Shown: positions 52,444-61,593 of the stretch, piece by piece | Layout of the letters: each line of letters begins with the position of its first letter | How positions within the stretch are numbered: position 1 is the first letter of the stretch | Assembly (NCBI GenBank): GCA_965238305.1 | Contig: CBDEHK010000001.1 | Location: 3,286,001 to 3,350,000 of the forward strand | From: CBDCGJ01 sp965238305 | GTDB taxonomy: Bacteria; Pseudomonadota; Alphaproteobacteria; GCA-2731375 | Direction: 5' to 3' | DNA length: 64,000 nt | Translations under genes and position numbers: made by a program | The notes under the pieces: model-generated | What the model saw: the letters and a program-made list of their open reading frames with translations, nothing else | Database searches by the model: none | What the model was told of the DNA's origin: nothing

Positions 52444-53480
52444 TTAGTTTTGACCGGCAAGCAAGCCTGTTTACGGGCTTTCAAGGCGGCGCATAGATTA
52501 ACGGCCGCCGCGCGCGAAGATAATGGTCCTGCTTGCAGGCGATGAAATACACCTTTTTTAGCGATATCTACTTTCACCACAATCGACGTCATTCCACCAA
52601 GCTGATCGGGATGTTTCTTTTGTAAGGTTGCCCAGGCTTTGGTGGCGGCTTGACGCTCCCGGAATGCCGCTAATTGGATCCGATAACCGCCCTTGAGGGC
52701 CGGCTGCGCTGCAGGTTTTGTTTTCGGCTTGGGCGCCGGCTTGGGCGCCGGCTTGGGCGCTGGCTTGGGCGCTGGCTTGGGTTCCGGTTTCGGTTCGGTT
52801 TTGTCTGCCGGTTTGGGTTCCGGCTTAGGCGTGGGTTTGGGCATCGGTTCTGGTTTCGGCTCAGGTTTTGCCGCTTCAACTATTTTTGGCGTCTCAACAG
52901 GCTTGGAATCCGGTACTTTTTCGGTTGCAGGGGGTTTTTCCTTTTCCGGCGACAGCGGGATTGTCTTCACAACCTCGCCCTTCGCTGTCGCCTCTTGGTT
53001 CGAGTTTGCCGACGCCTGCGCTTCTGCTTTTCCGGTTGCTTCGGCTGCCGCCACAACACTTTCATCAATCGGTTTTGGCGCCGGTGTCTCGACCATTTTA
53101 GGAGTGGCCGTCGGTTTTTCTTCCGCTACGGGTTTTGCCATTGGTTTTTCAGGCGCTGGCAGTAACCGTTCACCGATTTCAACCGTACCATTTGGTTTTG
53201 TCAGCTCGTAAATGCGTTTGTCTTTAAAGGGCACCTTCAGGCCACCGGCGTCGACTGGTTTTTCTTTTAAGGGTGATTTGTCGGCACGAATGATCGGAAT
53301 AGTATCGCCAGAAACTGTTTGCTGCTTGCCGCCATCCAAGTAGTACGACACGCCGTAGCCACCGATCGCAATCACAACAATGAACGCAAACGACAGCAAT
53401 ACCAAGACCATTAGTGGCCCTCTACTCTGCCTGGAACTGTTTTTACCTACTTGCGTCACGTGCGCGTCAAGCCTATCCAC
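52440..53480 (-). CDS. SPOR-domain membrane protein with Pro-Lys repeats
   Basis: A 346-residue bitopic inner-membrane protein. GTG 53480 begins one base after the argS stop and is preferred over the longer in-frame start inside argS. One transmembrane helix (about 22-47) is followed by a long extended linker rich in Pro, Lys, Glu and Ala (about 110-260, including a PKPA repeat). A C-terminal SPOR domain binding denuded peptidoglycan follows (about 265-346, RIQLAAFRERQAATKAW). This layout matches FtsN/DedD-like division or septum proteins; the argS-SPOR-nagZ order is common in Alphaproteobacteria. The linker would span the periplasm. Confidence 0.9.
   Translation of the reverse strand: MDRLDAHVTQVGKNSSRQSRGPLMVLVLLSFAFIVVIAIGGYGVSYYLDGGKQQTVSGDTIPIIRADKSPLKEKPVDAGGLKVPFKDKRIYELTKPNGTVEIGERLLPAPEKPMAKPVAEEKPTATPKMVETPAPKPIDESVVAAAEATGKAEAQASANSNQEATAKGEVVKTIPLSPEKEKPPATEKVPDSKPVETPKIVEAAKPEPKPEPMPKPTPKPEPKPADKTEPKPEPKPAPKPAPKPAPKPAPKPKTKPAAQPALKGGYRIQLAAFRERQAATKAWATLQKKHPDQLGGMTSIVVKVDIAKKGVFHRLQAGPLSSRAAAVNLCAALKARKQACLPVKTK
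52726..52785. repeat. 12-base tandem repeat encoding the PKPA linker
   Basis: Four consecutive copies of a 12-base unit (GGCTTGGGCGCC or with a final T) run from 52726 to 52773, followed by a diverged copy; related looser copies continue to about 52870. On the minus strand they encode Ala-Pro-Lys-Pro units of the SPOR protein. The unit number could vary by slippage without frameshift. Confidence 0.85.
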
Positions 53481-53481
53481 A

Positions 53482-55236
53482 TTACCGCATTTCCTTGACC
53501 GGTTCGACACCAAGAACTGCCAAACCGGACGCAATGACATCCGCCAAAGCGCGGATCATCGCTAGCCGAGCCAAGGTCAGCGCCGAATCGTCAACCATGA
53601 TAAAGCGTAATCCAGGATCGTCATTGCCTTTATTCCAGAGGGCGTGAAAAGTTGACGCCAAGTCATACAAATAGAAAGCGATCCGATGGGGCTCGTGACT
53701 ATTCGCCGCGGTATCGACAACCCGCGGCCAGGCTGCCATTTGTTTGATTAAACCCAATTCCGCGTTATCTCGTAATCCAGAAAGATCGGCTGTTTTCAAC
53801 GCGTCCCGCGAAATATCAAGTTCGGGCAGATCACGGGCCGCATTTCGCATGACCGAATGCACCCGCGCATGGGCGTACTGAACATAGAAAACCGGATTGT
53901 CCTTCGATTGTTCTGTGACTTTGGCAAAATCGAAATCCAACGGCGCGTCATTCTTCCGGGTCAGCATCACGAAACGAACGACGTCCGGTCCGACCTCTTC
54001 GATCAGTTCCGCCAGAGTGACAAAATCACCGCCACGTTTTGACATCCGAACCAGTTCGCCGTTGCGCATCAAACGAACGATTTGGCAAATCCGCACGTCC
54101 AATTCCGCCTCATCGTTACTCATCGCCCTGACGGCAGCTTTCATGCGTTTCACATAGCCGCTATGATCTGCCCCCCAGACATCGATCTGCTGATTAAATC
54201 CGCGCAAATATTTGTCGTAGTGATAGGCAATATCGGCGGCAAAATAAGTCCAACTATTGTCAGATTTTTTTATTGGTCGGTCGACATCATCGCCAAATTC
54301 ACTGGATTTGAACAAGGTCTGCGGGCGTGGTTCCCAATCTTCGGGTTTTTTCCCTTTTGGTGGCTTCAACACGCCGGTATAGATCAACCCCTTGTCGTCC
54401 AATGCCTGCAAAGCGTCATCGATGCGACCGCTATTGTGTAGACTAAGCTCGGAAAAGAATATTTCCTGGTGCACGTTAAGACTGGCTAAATCGGCGCGGA
54501 CCAACGCCATTAAATCATGCGCGGCACGCTCTTTGAAATGCGATAGCCAGACACTTTCCGGTTGGCCCCGCCATTTATCGCCGTCTTCGGCGGCTAACGC
54601 CTGACCGACCGGGATCAAATATTCGCCGGGATACATCCCTTCTGGGATCGCCCCGATATCGTCGCCCAAAGCTTCTAGATAACGCAGATACGTTGACCGC
54701 GCCAGCGTATCGACTTGGGAGCCGGCATCGTTGATGTAATATTCTTTGCTGACATCATAGCCAGCCTTCGCCAACAATGCGGCCAAGGCATCGCCATATA
54801 CCGCACCGCGAACATGTCCGATATGAAGCGGTCCAGTCGGGTTAGCAGAGACATATTCGACATTGACCTTCGCACCCGATCTGGCCTCGCCGTCACCGTA
54901 AGCGGTTTGTTGCTGTAGAATCGTTTTCACCTGGTCGTGCCAAATATTCTGTTTCAAACGTAGATTGATGAACCCTGGACCAGCGATTTCGACGGCGTTG
55001 ACGGTTGGCAAATTGCGCAATCGTTCGGCCAGGGTTTCGGCAATATCGCGCGGTTTCATCCGCGCCTGTTTAGCCAGTACCATTGCCGCGTTGGTGGAAA
55101 TATCGCCATGTCCGGCATCACGCGGCGGTTCTGCCGTCACATTGCCACAATCAAGATCGTCGGGCAGCCTGCCGGCGGCTGACAGTGCCTCGATTTCCGT
55201 TTCAATTTTATGCTGGAACTCTTTGAATACATTCAT
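53482..55236 (-). CDS. argS: Arginyl-tRNA synthetase
   Basis: A 584-residue class I aminoacyl-tRNA synthetase charging tRNA-Arg. The N-terminal Arg-tRNA synthetase domain (about 1-90) precedes the Rossmann core with VEYVSANPTGPLHIGHVRGA (HIGH motif, about 115-134). The KMSKS-equivalent is MSKRGG near 390, and the anticodon-binding DALR domain (about 460-584) starts near NPVFYVQYAHARVHSV. Length and motifs are complete. Its start overlaps the dGTPase stop by one base, so the two are coupled. Confidence 0.97.
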   Translation of the reverse strand: MNVFKEFQHKIETEIEALSAAGRLPDDLDCGNVTAEPPRDAGHGDISTNAAMVLAKQARMKPRDIAETLAERLRNLPTVNAVEIAGPGFINLRLKQNIWHDQVKTILQQQTAYGDGEARSGAKVNVEYVSANPTGPLHIGHVRGAVYGDALAALLAKAGYDVSKEYYINDAGSQVDTLARSTYLRYLEALGDDIGAIPEGMYPGEYLIPVGQALAAEDGDKWRGQPESVWLSHFKERAAHDLMALVRADLASLNVHQEIFFSELSLHNSGRIDDALQALDDKGLIYTGVLKPPKGKKPEDWEPRPQTLFKSSEFGDDVDRPIKKSDNSWTYFAADIAYHYDKYLRGFNQQIDVWGADHSGYVKRMKAAVRAMSNDEAELDVRICQIVRLMRNGELVRMSKRGGDFVTLAELIEEVGPDVVRFVMLTRKNDAPLDFDFAKVTEQSKDNPVFYVQYAHARVHSVMRNAARDLPELDISRDALKTADLSGLRDNAELGLIKQMAAWPRVVDTAANSHEPHRIAFYLYDLASTFHALWNKGNDDPGLRFIMVDDSALTLARLAMIRALADVIASGLAVLGVEPVKEMR

Positions 55237-56417
55237 TAATTACTGTTTCCACTTTCAACAAGTCGGCGATATTCTGCCAGCGCAAATCGATCCGTCATAC
55301 CGGCAATAAAGTCCGCAACTTTACGGGCCTGTTTTTGTCGGTTTTTATCCGGCCCGGCTTCCTGCCAGAGCGGCGGTAGACAAGACGGTTCGGCCATATA
55401 CAACTGGAACAAGCCGCTGACAACATCTGTTGCTTTCGCGGTCATCCTTTTCACCCGGGCATGACGATACATATGATCAAACAGGAAAGACTTCAAATCG
55501 CGATCAGCCGATTGCAATTTTTCGGAAAAGCTTACGATAGGGCGATCAAGGGCGCGAATATCAGCCACGGTTTCAACGCCGCTGTCGATCAATCGCTGTT
55601 TGGTCTCCGTAATCAAATCATTGACCATAATGGTGATCAACCGGCGCACGGCCTCGTGGCTGACCCGTTGAACTTCCAAATTCTCGAATTTCCCCACCAC
55701 TTCCTGAAATACCGGTCCAACCAACGGCACATCGACAATAGCGTCAATTTCAAATAGTCCTGCCCGCAAACCGTCATCGATATCATGATTGTTGTAAGCA
55801 ATATCATCGGACAGTGCGGCAACCTGAGCTTCCGGTCCGGGAAAAGTATGAAGTTCAAGATCGTGAACCCTGGCATATTCGATAATCGCCGTCGGCAGGT
55901 CCCCAGAGCCATTCGCGTCCAATAAGGGGCCGTTATGCTTGACCACACCTTCCAGGGCTTCCCAGGTCAAGTTGAGTCCTTCGAAGGCGGCGTATCGGAT
56001 CTCTAGTTTGGTGAGGATTCGCAGGGTTTGGGCATTGTGGTCAAAACCACCGTAATCCGTCATCAATTCATGCAGAATATCTTCACCGGCATGACCGAAA
56101 GGTGTGTGGCCGACGTCATGGGCGAGCGCTAATGCTTCGGCTAAATCTTCGTTGAGACCAAGGGCGCGGCTGATCGAGCGGGCAATTTGCGCCACTTCCA
56201 GAGAATGGGTCAAGCGGGTGCGGTAATGATCGCCTTCATGATAAACAAACACTTGCGTTTTGTATTGCAAGCGACGAAATGCAGTGGAATGAATGATGCG
56301 GTCACGGTCACGCTGAAACGGCGTCCGCCCATCGGCTTCTGGCTCGCCATACAAACGCCCCCGCATGCTATCGATCCGGGTGGCATATCCGGCATTATGT
56401 ACGTCTAGATGTCCCAT
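55236..56417 (-). CDS. dgt: dGTP triphosphohydrolase-like HD-domain protein
   Basis: A 393-residue HD-domain phosphohydrolase resembling the Dgt-like group that hydrolyses deoxynucleoside triphosphates to nucleosides and triphosphate. Family blocks are FQRDRDRIIHSTAFRRLQYKTQVF (about 34-57), RTRLTHSLEVAQIARSIARAL-like (metal H), ALAHDVGHTPFGHAGE (HD pair, about 112-127) and DDIAYNNHDIDDGLRAGLF. It is the short alphaproteobacterial type. It is divergent from erpA and translationally coupled to argS, a conserved arrangement in this class. Confidence 0.93.
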   Translation of the reverse strand: MGHLDVHNAGYATRIDSMRGRLYGEPEADGRTPFQRDRDRIIHSTAFRRLQYKTQVFVYHEGDHYRTRLTHSLEVAQIARSISRALGLNEDLAEALALAHDVGHTPFGHAGEDILHELMTDYGGFDHNAQTLRILTKLEIRYAAFEGLNLTWEALEGVVKHNGPLLDANGSGDLPTAIIEYARVHDLELHTFPGPEAQVAALSDDIAYNNHDIDDGLRAGLFEIDAIVDVPLVGPVFQEVVGKFENLEVQRVSHEAVRRLITIMVNDLITETKQRLIDSGVETVADIRALDRPIVSFSEKLQSADRDLKSFLFDHMYRHARVKRMTAKATDVVSGLFQLYMAEPSCLPPLWQEAGPDKNRQKQARKVADFIAGMTDRFALAEYRRLVESGNSN

Positions 56418-56510
56418 GGCGGCAACTTACTCCCTCACCCGCATAGGAACAATTGACTTTTCGCGTTTTAGGACTACATATTCGTCTGAGAGTAATAGGA
56501 AAACGTACCA

Positions 56511-56852
56511 ATGGACGCGATTGTCGAACAACCGGTAAGTATTAGTGAAAGCGCTGCCAAGCGGATCGCTTTTCTGATGCAACAGGAAGACAGCAACGCC
56601 AAACTGCGCGTCTCTGTGCAGGGTGGCGGCTGTTCCGGTTTTCAATATGGTTTCGATTTCGAACAGGATATCAATGACGACGATTTGGTGCTGGAGCGCG
56701 ATGGCGCCGTTGTCTTGATTGATGAAATGTCGCTTGAATTCATGCAAGGCGCAGAAATCGATTATGTCGACGATGTGATGGCCGCGGCCTTTAAAATTAA
56801 CAATCCCAATGCCTCGGCGTCTTGCGGTTGCGGCACAAGTTTCTCTATTTAA
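56511..56852 (+). CDS. erpA: Iron-sulfur cluster insertion protein ErpA
   Basis: A 113-residue A-type iron-sulfur carrier delivering 4Fe-4S clusters to target enzymes. The three cluster-binding cysteines are C41 (GGGCSGFQYGF) and C105 and C107 in the tail (CGCGTSF). VSISESAAKRIAFLM at the N terminus is typical. The missing partners ISC/SUF lie outside the window. It is divergent from the dGTPase-like gene across 93 bases, as in many Alphaproteobacteria. Confidence 0.95.
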   Translation: MDAIVEQPVSISESAAKRIAFLMQQEDSNAKLRVSVQGGGCSGFQYGFDFEQDINDDDLVLERDGAVVLIDEMSLEFMQGAEIDYVDDVMAAAFKINNPNASASCGCGTSFSI

Positions 56853-57012
56853 ATCTATAACACCCTCGACAGCATCAACCTCCATGCGATCATCGGCGGC
56901 GCCCGCAGATTTTGACGTCAAGATCAAAACAAAATGGTCCGTTGTAGGGAACGCTGCATTTCGAATAGATTGGTTGGCAAACAGTTAACAAATCCCGAGG
57001 GAGCGTTTTCAA

Positions 57013-57858
57013 ATGAAGTTCGGTATCCATTTGCCACAGATCGGAAATCACGTTACGCCATCGATGGTTGGCCAGGCGGCCCGCGACGCGGAAGCATTGG
57101 GCTATAACAGCATTTGGGTGAACGACCATTTGGTGGTGCCTGCCGACGCGCCGTACCCACCGGCTGAGATTTTGGAACCGATAATCACTCTGACCTGGGC
57201 CGCAGCACAGACGTCGCGCATCGCCATCGGTACTTCGGTGCTGTTATTGGCGCTTCGCCATCCGTTGCATTTGGCAAAAGAACTGGCAACTTTGGATATC
57301 TTCAGCAATGAACGTCTGATTTTAGGTGTCGGTGTCGGCTGGTTGGAGGCGGAATACGACGCCCTTGGCGTCCCATTTGCCGATCGGGGACCGCGTACGG
57401 ATGAGACGATCAAGCTGCTAAGGGCCTGCTGGCGGGAAGATCCAATGGTGACACAGGCGGACCTGATCCCGGCAATAACGACAAATATTCGGGCAGTACC
57501 GCAGCCGAAACGCGACATCCCAATCTGGATCGGCGGCAATAGCAAAGCCGCGCTTCATCGCGCCAAAACTTTAGGACAAGGCTGGCATGGCCTCGCCACG
57601 CGCCTGTCTGTCGAGCAGTTGAAACCGATTGTTGCGGACTTGCGCGCTGAAACTGGACCGGATTTTCGCATCACATTGCGTACTTTTTGGGACGCTTTGA
57701 AGGATGATGGAGATGAATTGAAGCGTGATCTAGATGCCTATGCAGAAATGGGTATCAACGGCGTTGTAACTGAACCCAGACAACGCGACATAGATAAACG
57801 CCGGCAGGCAGTGGAGGCAATGTGGGAACTTTCAGCTGCTTATCAGACAGCAGACTAA
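57013..57858 (+). CDS. LLM-class (luciferase-like) oxidoreductase
   Basis: A 281-residue TIM-barrel oxidoreductase of the bacterial luciferase-like family, in the subgroup usually annotated as F420-dependent (TIGR03619-like). Visible hallmarks are MKFGIHLPQIGNHVTPSMVG, ALGYNSIWVNDHLVVP (about 32-47), IAIGTSVLLLALRHPLHLAK, GVGVGWLEAEYDALGVPFADRG (about 104-125) and PIWIGGNSKAALHRA. FMN or F420 dependence and the substrate are not clear from sequence. It is separated from erpA by a 160-base non-coding gap and abuts the convergent lipoprotein gene with no gap. Confidence 0.88.
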   Translation: MKFGIHLPQIGNHVTPSMVGQAARDAEALGYNSIWVNDHLVVPADAPYPPAEILEPIITLTWAAAQTSRIAIGTSVLLLALRHPLHLAKELATLDIFSNERLILGVGVGWLEAEYDALGVPFADRGPRTDETIKLLRACWREDPMVTQADLIPAITTNIRAVPQPKRDIPIWIGGNSKAALHRAKTLGQGWHGLATRLSVEQLKPIVADLRAETGPDFRITLRTFWDALKDDGDELKRDLDAYAEMGINGVVTEPRQRDIDKRRQAVEAMWELSAAYQTAD

Positions 57859-58476
57859 TCAGCGCTTTTCCATTACATCGTTGAGAAAGCGCGCAAAAAT
57901 CCGGGCCGTCGCCTCATTTATCGCCGCCACGGACGACGTTACCTCGCCGTTTTCTGCATTTGCGTCTTCGCGATAGCTGTCGACTGTGACAATGCGGTTT
58001 TGCACCAAATCAACCAGGGCCAGCTCAAGCTCGACAAATACTTTCACTTGGCCGCCGCCGATCACGCGTTCCAATCGTTTGGTTTTTCCGCTTAGTCGAA
58101 AATTTGCCGCTACCCGCATTTCCGGTGTCACAACAAATTCCGCTACTTCACCGCGCCGCAAATAATTGATGAGCTGATCCTGCATCAAATGCGCCGGATC
58201 TTCGATCCAATAATGATAGTCATGTTGCTGAAGCTCGTTGGGCTTGGCGATGTCACCAAACAACAGAGGCCTTTCCCGCAATAATCCTTCCGCCAGTAAC
58301 GGCTCGACAATCACAGTCCCCCGAAGAGCGTTTTTTGCTAGGCTATCGGTAGGTGATGTTATCGCCAAACGATAATAATGATCCCGCGGCACCGGCGGGG
58401 CGGTACTGCCGCAGGCACCCAGAATACCTATAATAACGATCAGTAAGATTGAGTATATTTTTCGTTTTACGTTCAC
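57859..58476 (-). CDS. ABC-type transport auxiliary lipoprotein (PqiC/DUF330-like)
   Basis: A 205-residue lipoprotein: N-terminal hydrophobic segment with lipobox ILGAC (cysteine at about residue 22), then an ABC_trans_aux/PqiC domain (about 35-200; VIVEPLLAEGLLRERPLLFGD, DPAHLMQDQLINYLRR). Such proteins sit in the outer membrane as partners of MCE lipid transporters (PqiC, LinL-like). The start overlaps the mlaD stop by four bases, so it is the last gene of the MCE operon. It ends one base from the convergent luciferase-like gene. Confidence 0.88.
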   Translation of the reverse strand: MNVKRKIYSILLIVIIGILGACGSTAPPVPRDHYYRLAITSPTDSLAKNALRGTVIVEPLLAEGLLRERPLLFGDIAKPNELQQHDYHYWIEDPAHLMQDQLINYLRRGEVAEFVVTPEMRVAANFRLSGKTKRLERVIGGGQVKVFVELELALVDLVQNRIVTVDSYREDANAENGEVTSSVAAINEATARIFARFLNDVMEKR

Positions 58477-59642
58477 TGATTGGTCGCTCCGCTTTCTTTC
58501 GGGGCCGTATCTCGAACCTCCCCTCTCGGCCTACTATCAAGCAGCAATCCGGGATTTTGCCTAATCAAACGGCTGAATTCGTTCATATTGCGCGCCGCAC
58601 CATCGATGTTGTGGTTGATGCTATCGATATTTCGCGCCAACGCATCCAAGGTGTAACGTGCACTCTCTATGGCCGCTGTTACTTTTTCATCGTTGTTATC
58701 AACGACACTCGCGACATTGTCGAGGATACCATCGAAGCGTTTTAGAGTTGCTTTCGCATCACTGCTAATTTCCGCTAGTCGATTAGCGCCAGTTTCGACA
58801 CTTGTAATAGCCCGTTGCATGCTGTCGATATTGCCTTCAGATAGAAGCGCATCAATCCGAGCAATCGCCGTGTTCATCTGTGCCATCGTTATCTGCGCAT
58901 CTTCGCCAACAGCGCCAAGCTGCAGCGTCAGCTTCTCAACGTTGCCAATAATATTTTCGACACCTTCTGCATTATTGTCCGATACCAGACGTTGCAGTTT
59001 TTCTAGGACAATATTCAAGTCTGACGAGAATTTTAGCAATTGTCCGGTTATTGCCGGTCCCTGCTGTTCTAAATTCCGCGCCATGCCGTCAACGGAGCCG
59101 AGTATTTTGCGCAAATCCTTATTGAGCAAACCATTTGCCGAAGATACCAGTTCAGACAGGCCCGCGATCAAGGCGCGAATGTCGTTGCGGGACAGGTCAC
59201 CAAACTCCGCCGCCACATCCGCCATGATACTGAGCATATCGACCGGCGCGGCGCTGTCGATTTTGTCCCCTGGGGAAAGCAAACTTTTTGTATCGCGGCC
59301 GCCTTCGATATCAATTGTCTTGGCGGCAAGAAAATTGGAGCTGGCGATCCGGGCGATACTGTCTTTTGGGACAGCCCAACCCTTCTCAATTCCAAGGTGG
59401 AGTTCGAACCGCAGCCGACCTTCCCCATGGACCGGTGAAATCGAACTGACCTGCCCGACCGGATAGCCTTCAAAACGGACAACGGCACCAAGTTTGATAT
59501 CGGCCACGTTGTCGAACACAACAATATAGCTGTCCTGTGCCGTGGTTCGCCGGCTAAGCATCAATGCAGCCGCTACAACAGCCACCACCATAGCCAATAC
59601 GAACAGCCCGACGAGCACATAGTTTAATTTTTGATTACGCAT
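58473..59642 (-). CDS. mlaD: MlaD/MCE-domain lipid transport protein
   Basis: A 389-residue membrane-anchored protein started at ATG 59642 (MRNQKLNYVLVGLFVLAMVV); an in-frame GTG at 59672 overlaps the ATPase gene. After one transmembrane helix (about 9-31) comes an MCE domain (about 35-115: YIVVFDNVADIKLGAVVRFEG, then GYPVGQVSSI and IASSNFLAAKTIDIEGG). A long, mostly alpha-helical coiled-coil tail follows to residue 370. MCE proteins form hexameric tunnels carrying phospholipids between membranes; the long tail resembles needle-like MCE forms (PqiB, LetB, TTG2C relatives) rather than short MlaD. Confidence 0.92.
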   Translation of the reverse strand: MRNQKLNYVLVGLFVLAMVVAVVAAALMLSRRTTAQDSYIVVFDNVADIKLGAVVRFEGYPVGQVSSISPVHGEGRLRFELHLGIEKGWAVPKDSIARIASSNFLAAKTIDIEGGRDTKSLLSPGDKIDSAAPVDMLSIMADVAAEFGDLSRNDIRALIAGLSELVSSANGLLNKDLRKILGSVDGMARNLEQQGPAITGQLLKFSSDLNIVLEKLQRLVSDNNAEGVENIIGNVEKLTLQLGAVGEDAQITMAQMNTAIARIDALLSEGNIDSMQRAITSVETGANRLAEISSDAKATLKRFDGILDNVASVVDNNDEKVTAAIESARYTLDALARNIDSINHNIDGAARNMNEFSRLIRQNPGLLLDSRPRGEVRDTAPKESGATNQ

Positions 59643-59658
59643 GCCCTGATGTTTGTCC

Positions 59659-60468
59659 TTATCCCTCGTCACCCGTCAACCGTCTCAAGTAAGCAGCAGG
59701 ATCTATATCTTCAGCTTCAACGCGGCGATGAAGCAAGTTTTGTATCCGTTCGATCTTGCTTTCCCTGATCCCATCGACATCGTCGACGAGTAACACTCGG
59801 CCGCGATCAAGAATGGTTATTCGATCGGCTATTTTGAACGCACTTTCCAATTCATGGGTAACCACAATAATGCTCATGCCCATGGCGTCGCGAAGCTGCA
59901 GAATAAGTTGATCCAAAGCCGCCGACACGATCGGGTCTAACCCCGCAGACGGTTCATCAAAAAACAACAGTGCCGGATCCATGGCGATAGCCCTGGCGAC
60001 GGCCGCCCGCTTCAACATGCCGCCGGATAATTCCGCCGGCATCAAATCACCAAATCCAGCCAGATCAACCACTTCAAGTTTCAACCGCGCCATGATCGCC
60101 ATGGTCTTTGGATCAAGACCAGTATGTTCCTGTAATGGCAGCATGACATTCTCAAGTACCGTCATCGAACTCAGCAACGCACCGCCTTGAAAAGCCACAC
60201 CGATCTTCTTGCGTAGTTCGGTTAGCTGCTTCGCTGAGGCCTGCTTGAGATCGACACCCAGAATTTCGATCCGCCCCGCGCCTGAGCGCTCCAAGCCTAC
60301 GAGATGACGCAATAATGTCGATTTACCGGATCCACTGCCACCCATAATGACCATGATTTCCCCGGCACGTACTTCCAAATCTACGTCAAACAAAATTTGC
60401 CGCGAACCATAGTGCGCTTGCAGCCCATGGATTTGAACCACTGGTGGCGCTGTCATCGCCTCAACCAT
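59659..60468 (-). CDS. mlaF: MCE-system ABC ATPase (MlaF-like)
   Basis: A 269-residue nucleotide-binding subunit with Walker A GGSGSGKSTLLRH (about 42-54). The characteristic MlaF-like lines are GVAFQGGALLSSMTVLENVMLPL, LSGGMLKRAAVARAIAMDP and LLFFDEPSAGLDPIVSAALD. ATG 60468 overlaps the permease stop by eight bases; ATG 60456 is an alternative. It powers phospholipid movement through the MlaE/MlaD complex. The full set lies in one minus-strand run. Confidence 0.94.
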   Translation of the reverse strand: MVEAMTAPPVVQIHGLQAHYGSRQILFDVDLEVRAGEIMVIMGGSGSGKSTLLRHLVGLERSGAGRIEILGVDLKQASAKQLTELRKKIGVAFQGGALLSSMTVLENVMLPLQEHTGLDPKTMAIMARLKLEVVDLAGFGDLMPAELSGGMLKRAAVARAIAMDPALLFFDEPSAGLDPIVSAALDQLILQLRDAMGMSIIVVTHELESAFKIADRITILDRGRVLLVDDVDGIRESKIERIQNLLHRRVEAEDIDPAAYLRRLTGDEG

Positions 60469-61252
60469 TGGTCACTATCAAAGCAAAAATCATATCGGCA
60501 ACGACAATCGCGGCAATCGATTGCACGACCGCACGTGTCGTCATTCGACCAACCCCTTCCGCCCCGCCCGTTGCCAGCGCCCCGTTGGCGGCAGAGACAA
60601 TCACAACCAGCGCTGCAAATAACGCGCTTTTACCAAGACCATGGGCCAAATCATTGGGTGAAAGTACATCAATAACGTCAGCGATATAGACCTCCATGCC
60701 GATCCCAAGCGACGACGTGACAAACAAACCAGCGGAAAATAACGCGATCAGCATTGCCCACATCGTCAAGCAAGGCACAATAACAACCATTGCAAATAGT
60801 GCCGGCGCGACGAGAAAACGTACCGGCGATATACCGATTACGCGAAGTGCGTCGACTTCCTGATTTATCATCATCGTCGAAATACGTGCTGCCAGGGCGG
60901 ATCCGGAACGCCCGGCGATCAAGACCCCAATGATAAGTGGGGCAAACTCTCGCACGACGGAAAGTGCGATACCGATTGTGGCAAAAGATTCGGCACCAAA
61001 GAGGCCAAGACTATAAATACTTTGTATTGCCAACATCATCCCGATGGTTGCCGACAAGATGGTCGCAATAGGGAGCGCTTGGACGCCATAATCCATCATC
61101 TGCAATATGATTACGGAAAATCGGACCGGTTGTCCGCGACTACGGCCAAGAAATAGCCAAAATACAGCTTCAATGAACAAACCGCCGGCAAAACCAATCT
61201 CCTCGATGCCGCCCGCGACACGCCTACCGACTGTTTCCGCTATACGCAACAT
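60461..61252 (-). CDS. mlaE: MCE-system permease (MlaE family)
   Basis: A 263-residue inner-membrane permease with five or six hydrophobic segments. Family blocks are SATIGMMLAIQSIYSLGLFGAE, REFAPLIIGVLIAGRSGSALAARISTM (about 110-136), VDALRVIGISPVRFLVAPA and the C-terminal GAEGVGRMTTRAVVQSIAAI. Some MlaE orthologues carry an N-terminal STAS domain; this one does not, and a free STAS protein is encoded eight bases upstream. Together with MlaF and MlaD it forms a lipid transporter. Confidence 0.93.
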   Translation of the reverse strand: MLRIAETVGRRVAGGIEEIGFAGGLFIEAVFWLFLGRSRGQPVRFSVIILQMMDYGVQALPIATILSATIGMMLAIQSIYSLGLFGAESFATIGIALSVVREFAPLIIGVLIAGRSGSALAARISTMMINQEVDALRVIGISPVRFLVAPALFAMVVIVPCLTMWAMLIALFSAGLFVTSSLGIGMEVYIADVIDVLSPNDLAHGLGKSALFAALVVIVSAANGALATGGAEGVGRMTTRAVVQSIAAIVVADMIFALIVTNG

Positions 61253-61260
61253 GTACTGCC

Positions 61261-61593
61261 TTATTTACCGCCCGCTATTGCCGAGGCTATGTTCGCGTGA
61301 ATAGTGAAAACTTGGTCCAGTCGGGCGAGTTCAAATACCCGCAACACATCCCCCGTCACCGAAGCAATGACAAATTCGCCGCCCTTCGATTTTGCCCGCT
61401 GCAAGGCCTCGATCAGGCTGGCAATGCCAGAGCTGTCGATGTAACTGACCGAGGACATATCAACACAAATGTCCTGTCCTTGATCGGCGTAATCGAGCAA
61501 AACTTGGCGCAGTTCCGGTGCGTTATCTAAGTCCACCTCACCGGAAGGTTCGACAATCACTTTATCGCCATATTCACGCGTTTCGACTTTCAT
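61261..61593 (-). CDS. STAS-domain anti-sigma factor antagonist or MlaB-like protein
   Basis: A 110-residue single STAS domain (about 1-105). The loop SSVSYIDSSGIASL carries the serine pair S54/S55 at the position phosphorylated in SpoIIAA-type antagonists. The gene starts inside the 3' end of the anti-sigma-like kinase gene (four-base overlap) and ends eight bases before mlaE. It could therefore be the switch protein of the partner-switching module or the MlaB regulatory subunit of the lipid transporter, or both. Sequence alone does not decide. Confidence 0.9.
   Translation of the reverse strand: MKVETREYGDKVIVEPSGEVDLDNAPELRQVLLDYADQGQDICVDMSSVSYIDSSGIASLIEALQRAKSKGGEFVIASVTGDVLRVFELARLDQVFTIHANIASAIAGGK

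Noticed and set aside
52693..53211. Glycine-rich open frame on the plus strand over the SPOR gene
   Set aside because: It arises from reading the Pro-Lys repeats on the opposite strand and has no start signal or homology.
58669..59466. Long serine-rich frame antisense to the mlaD gene
   Set aside because: It overlaps a clear MCE gene and has shadow-type composition.
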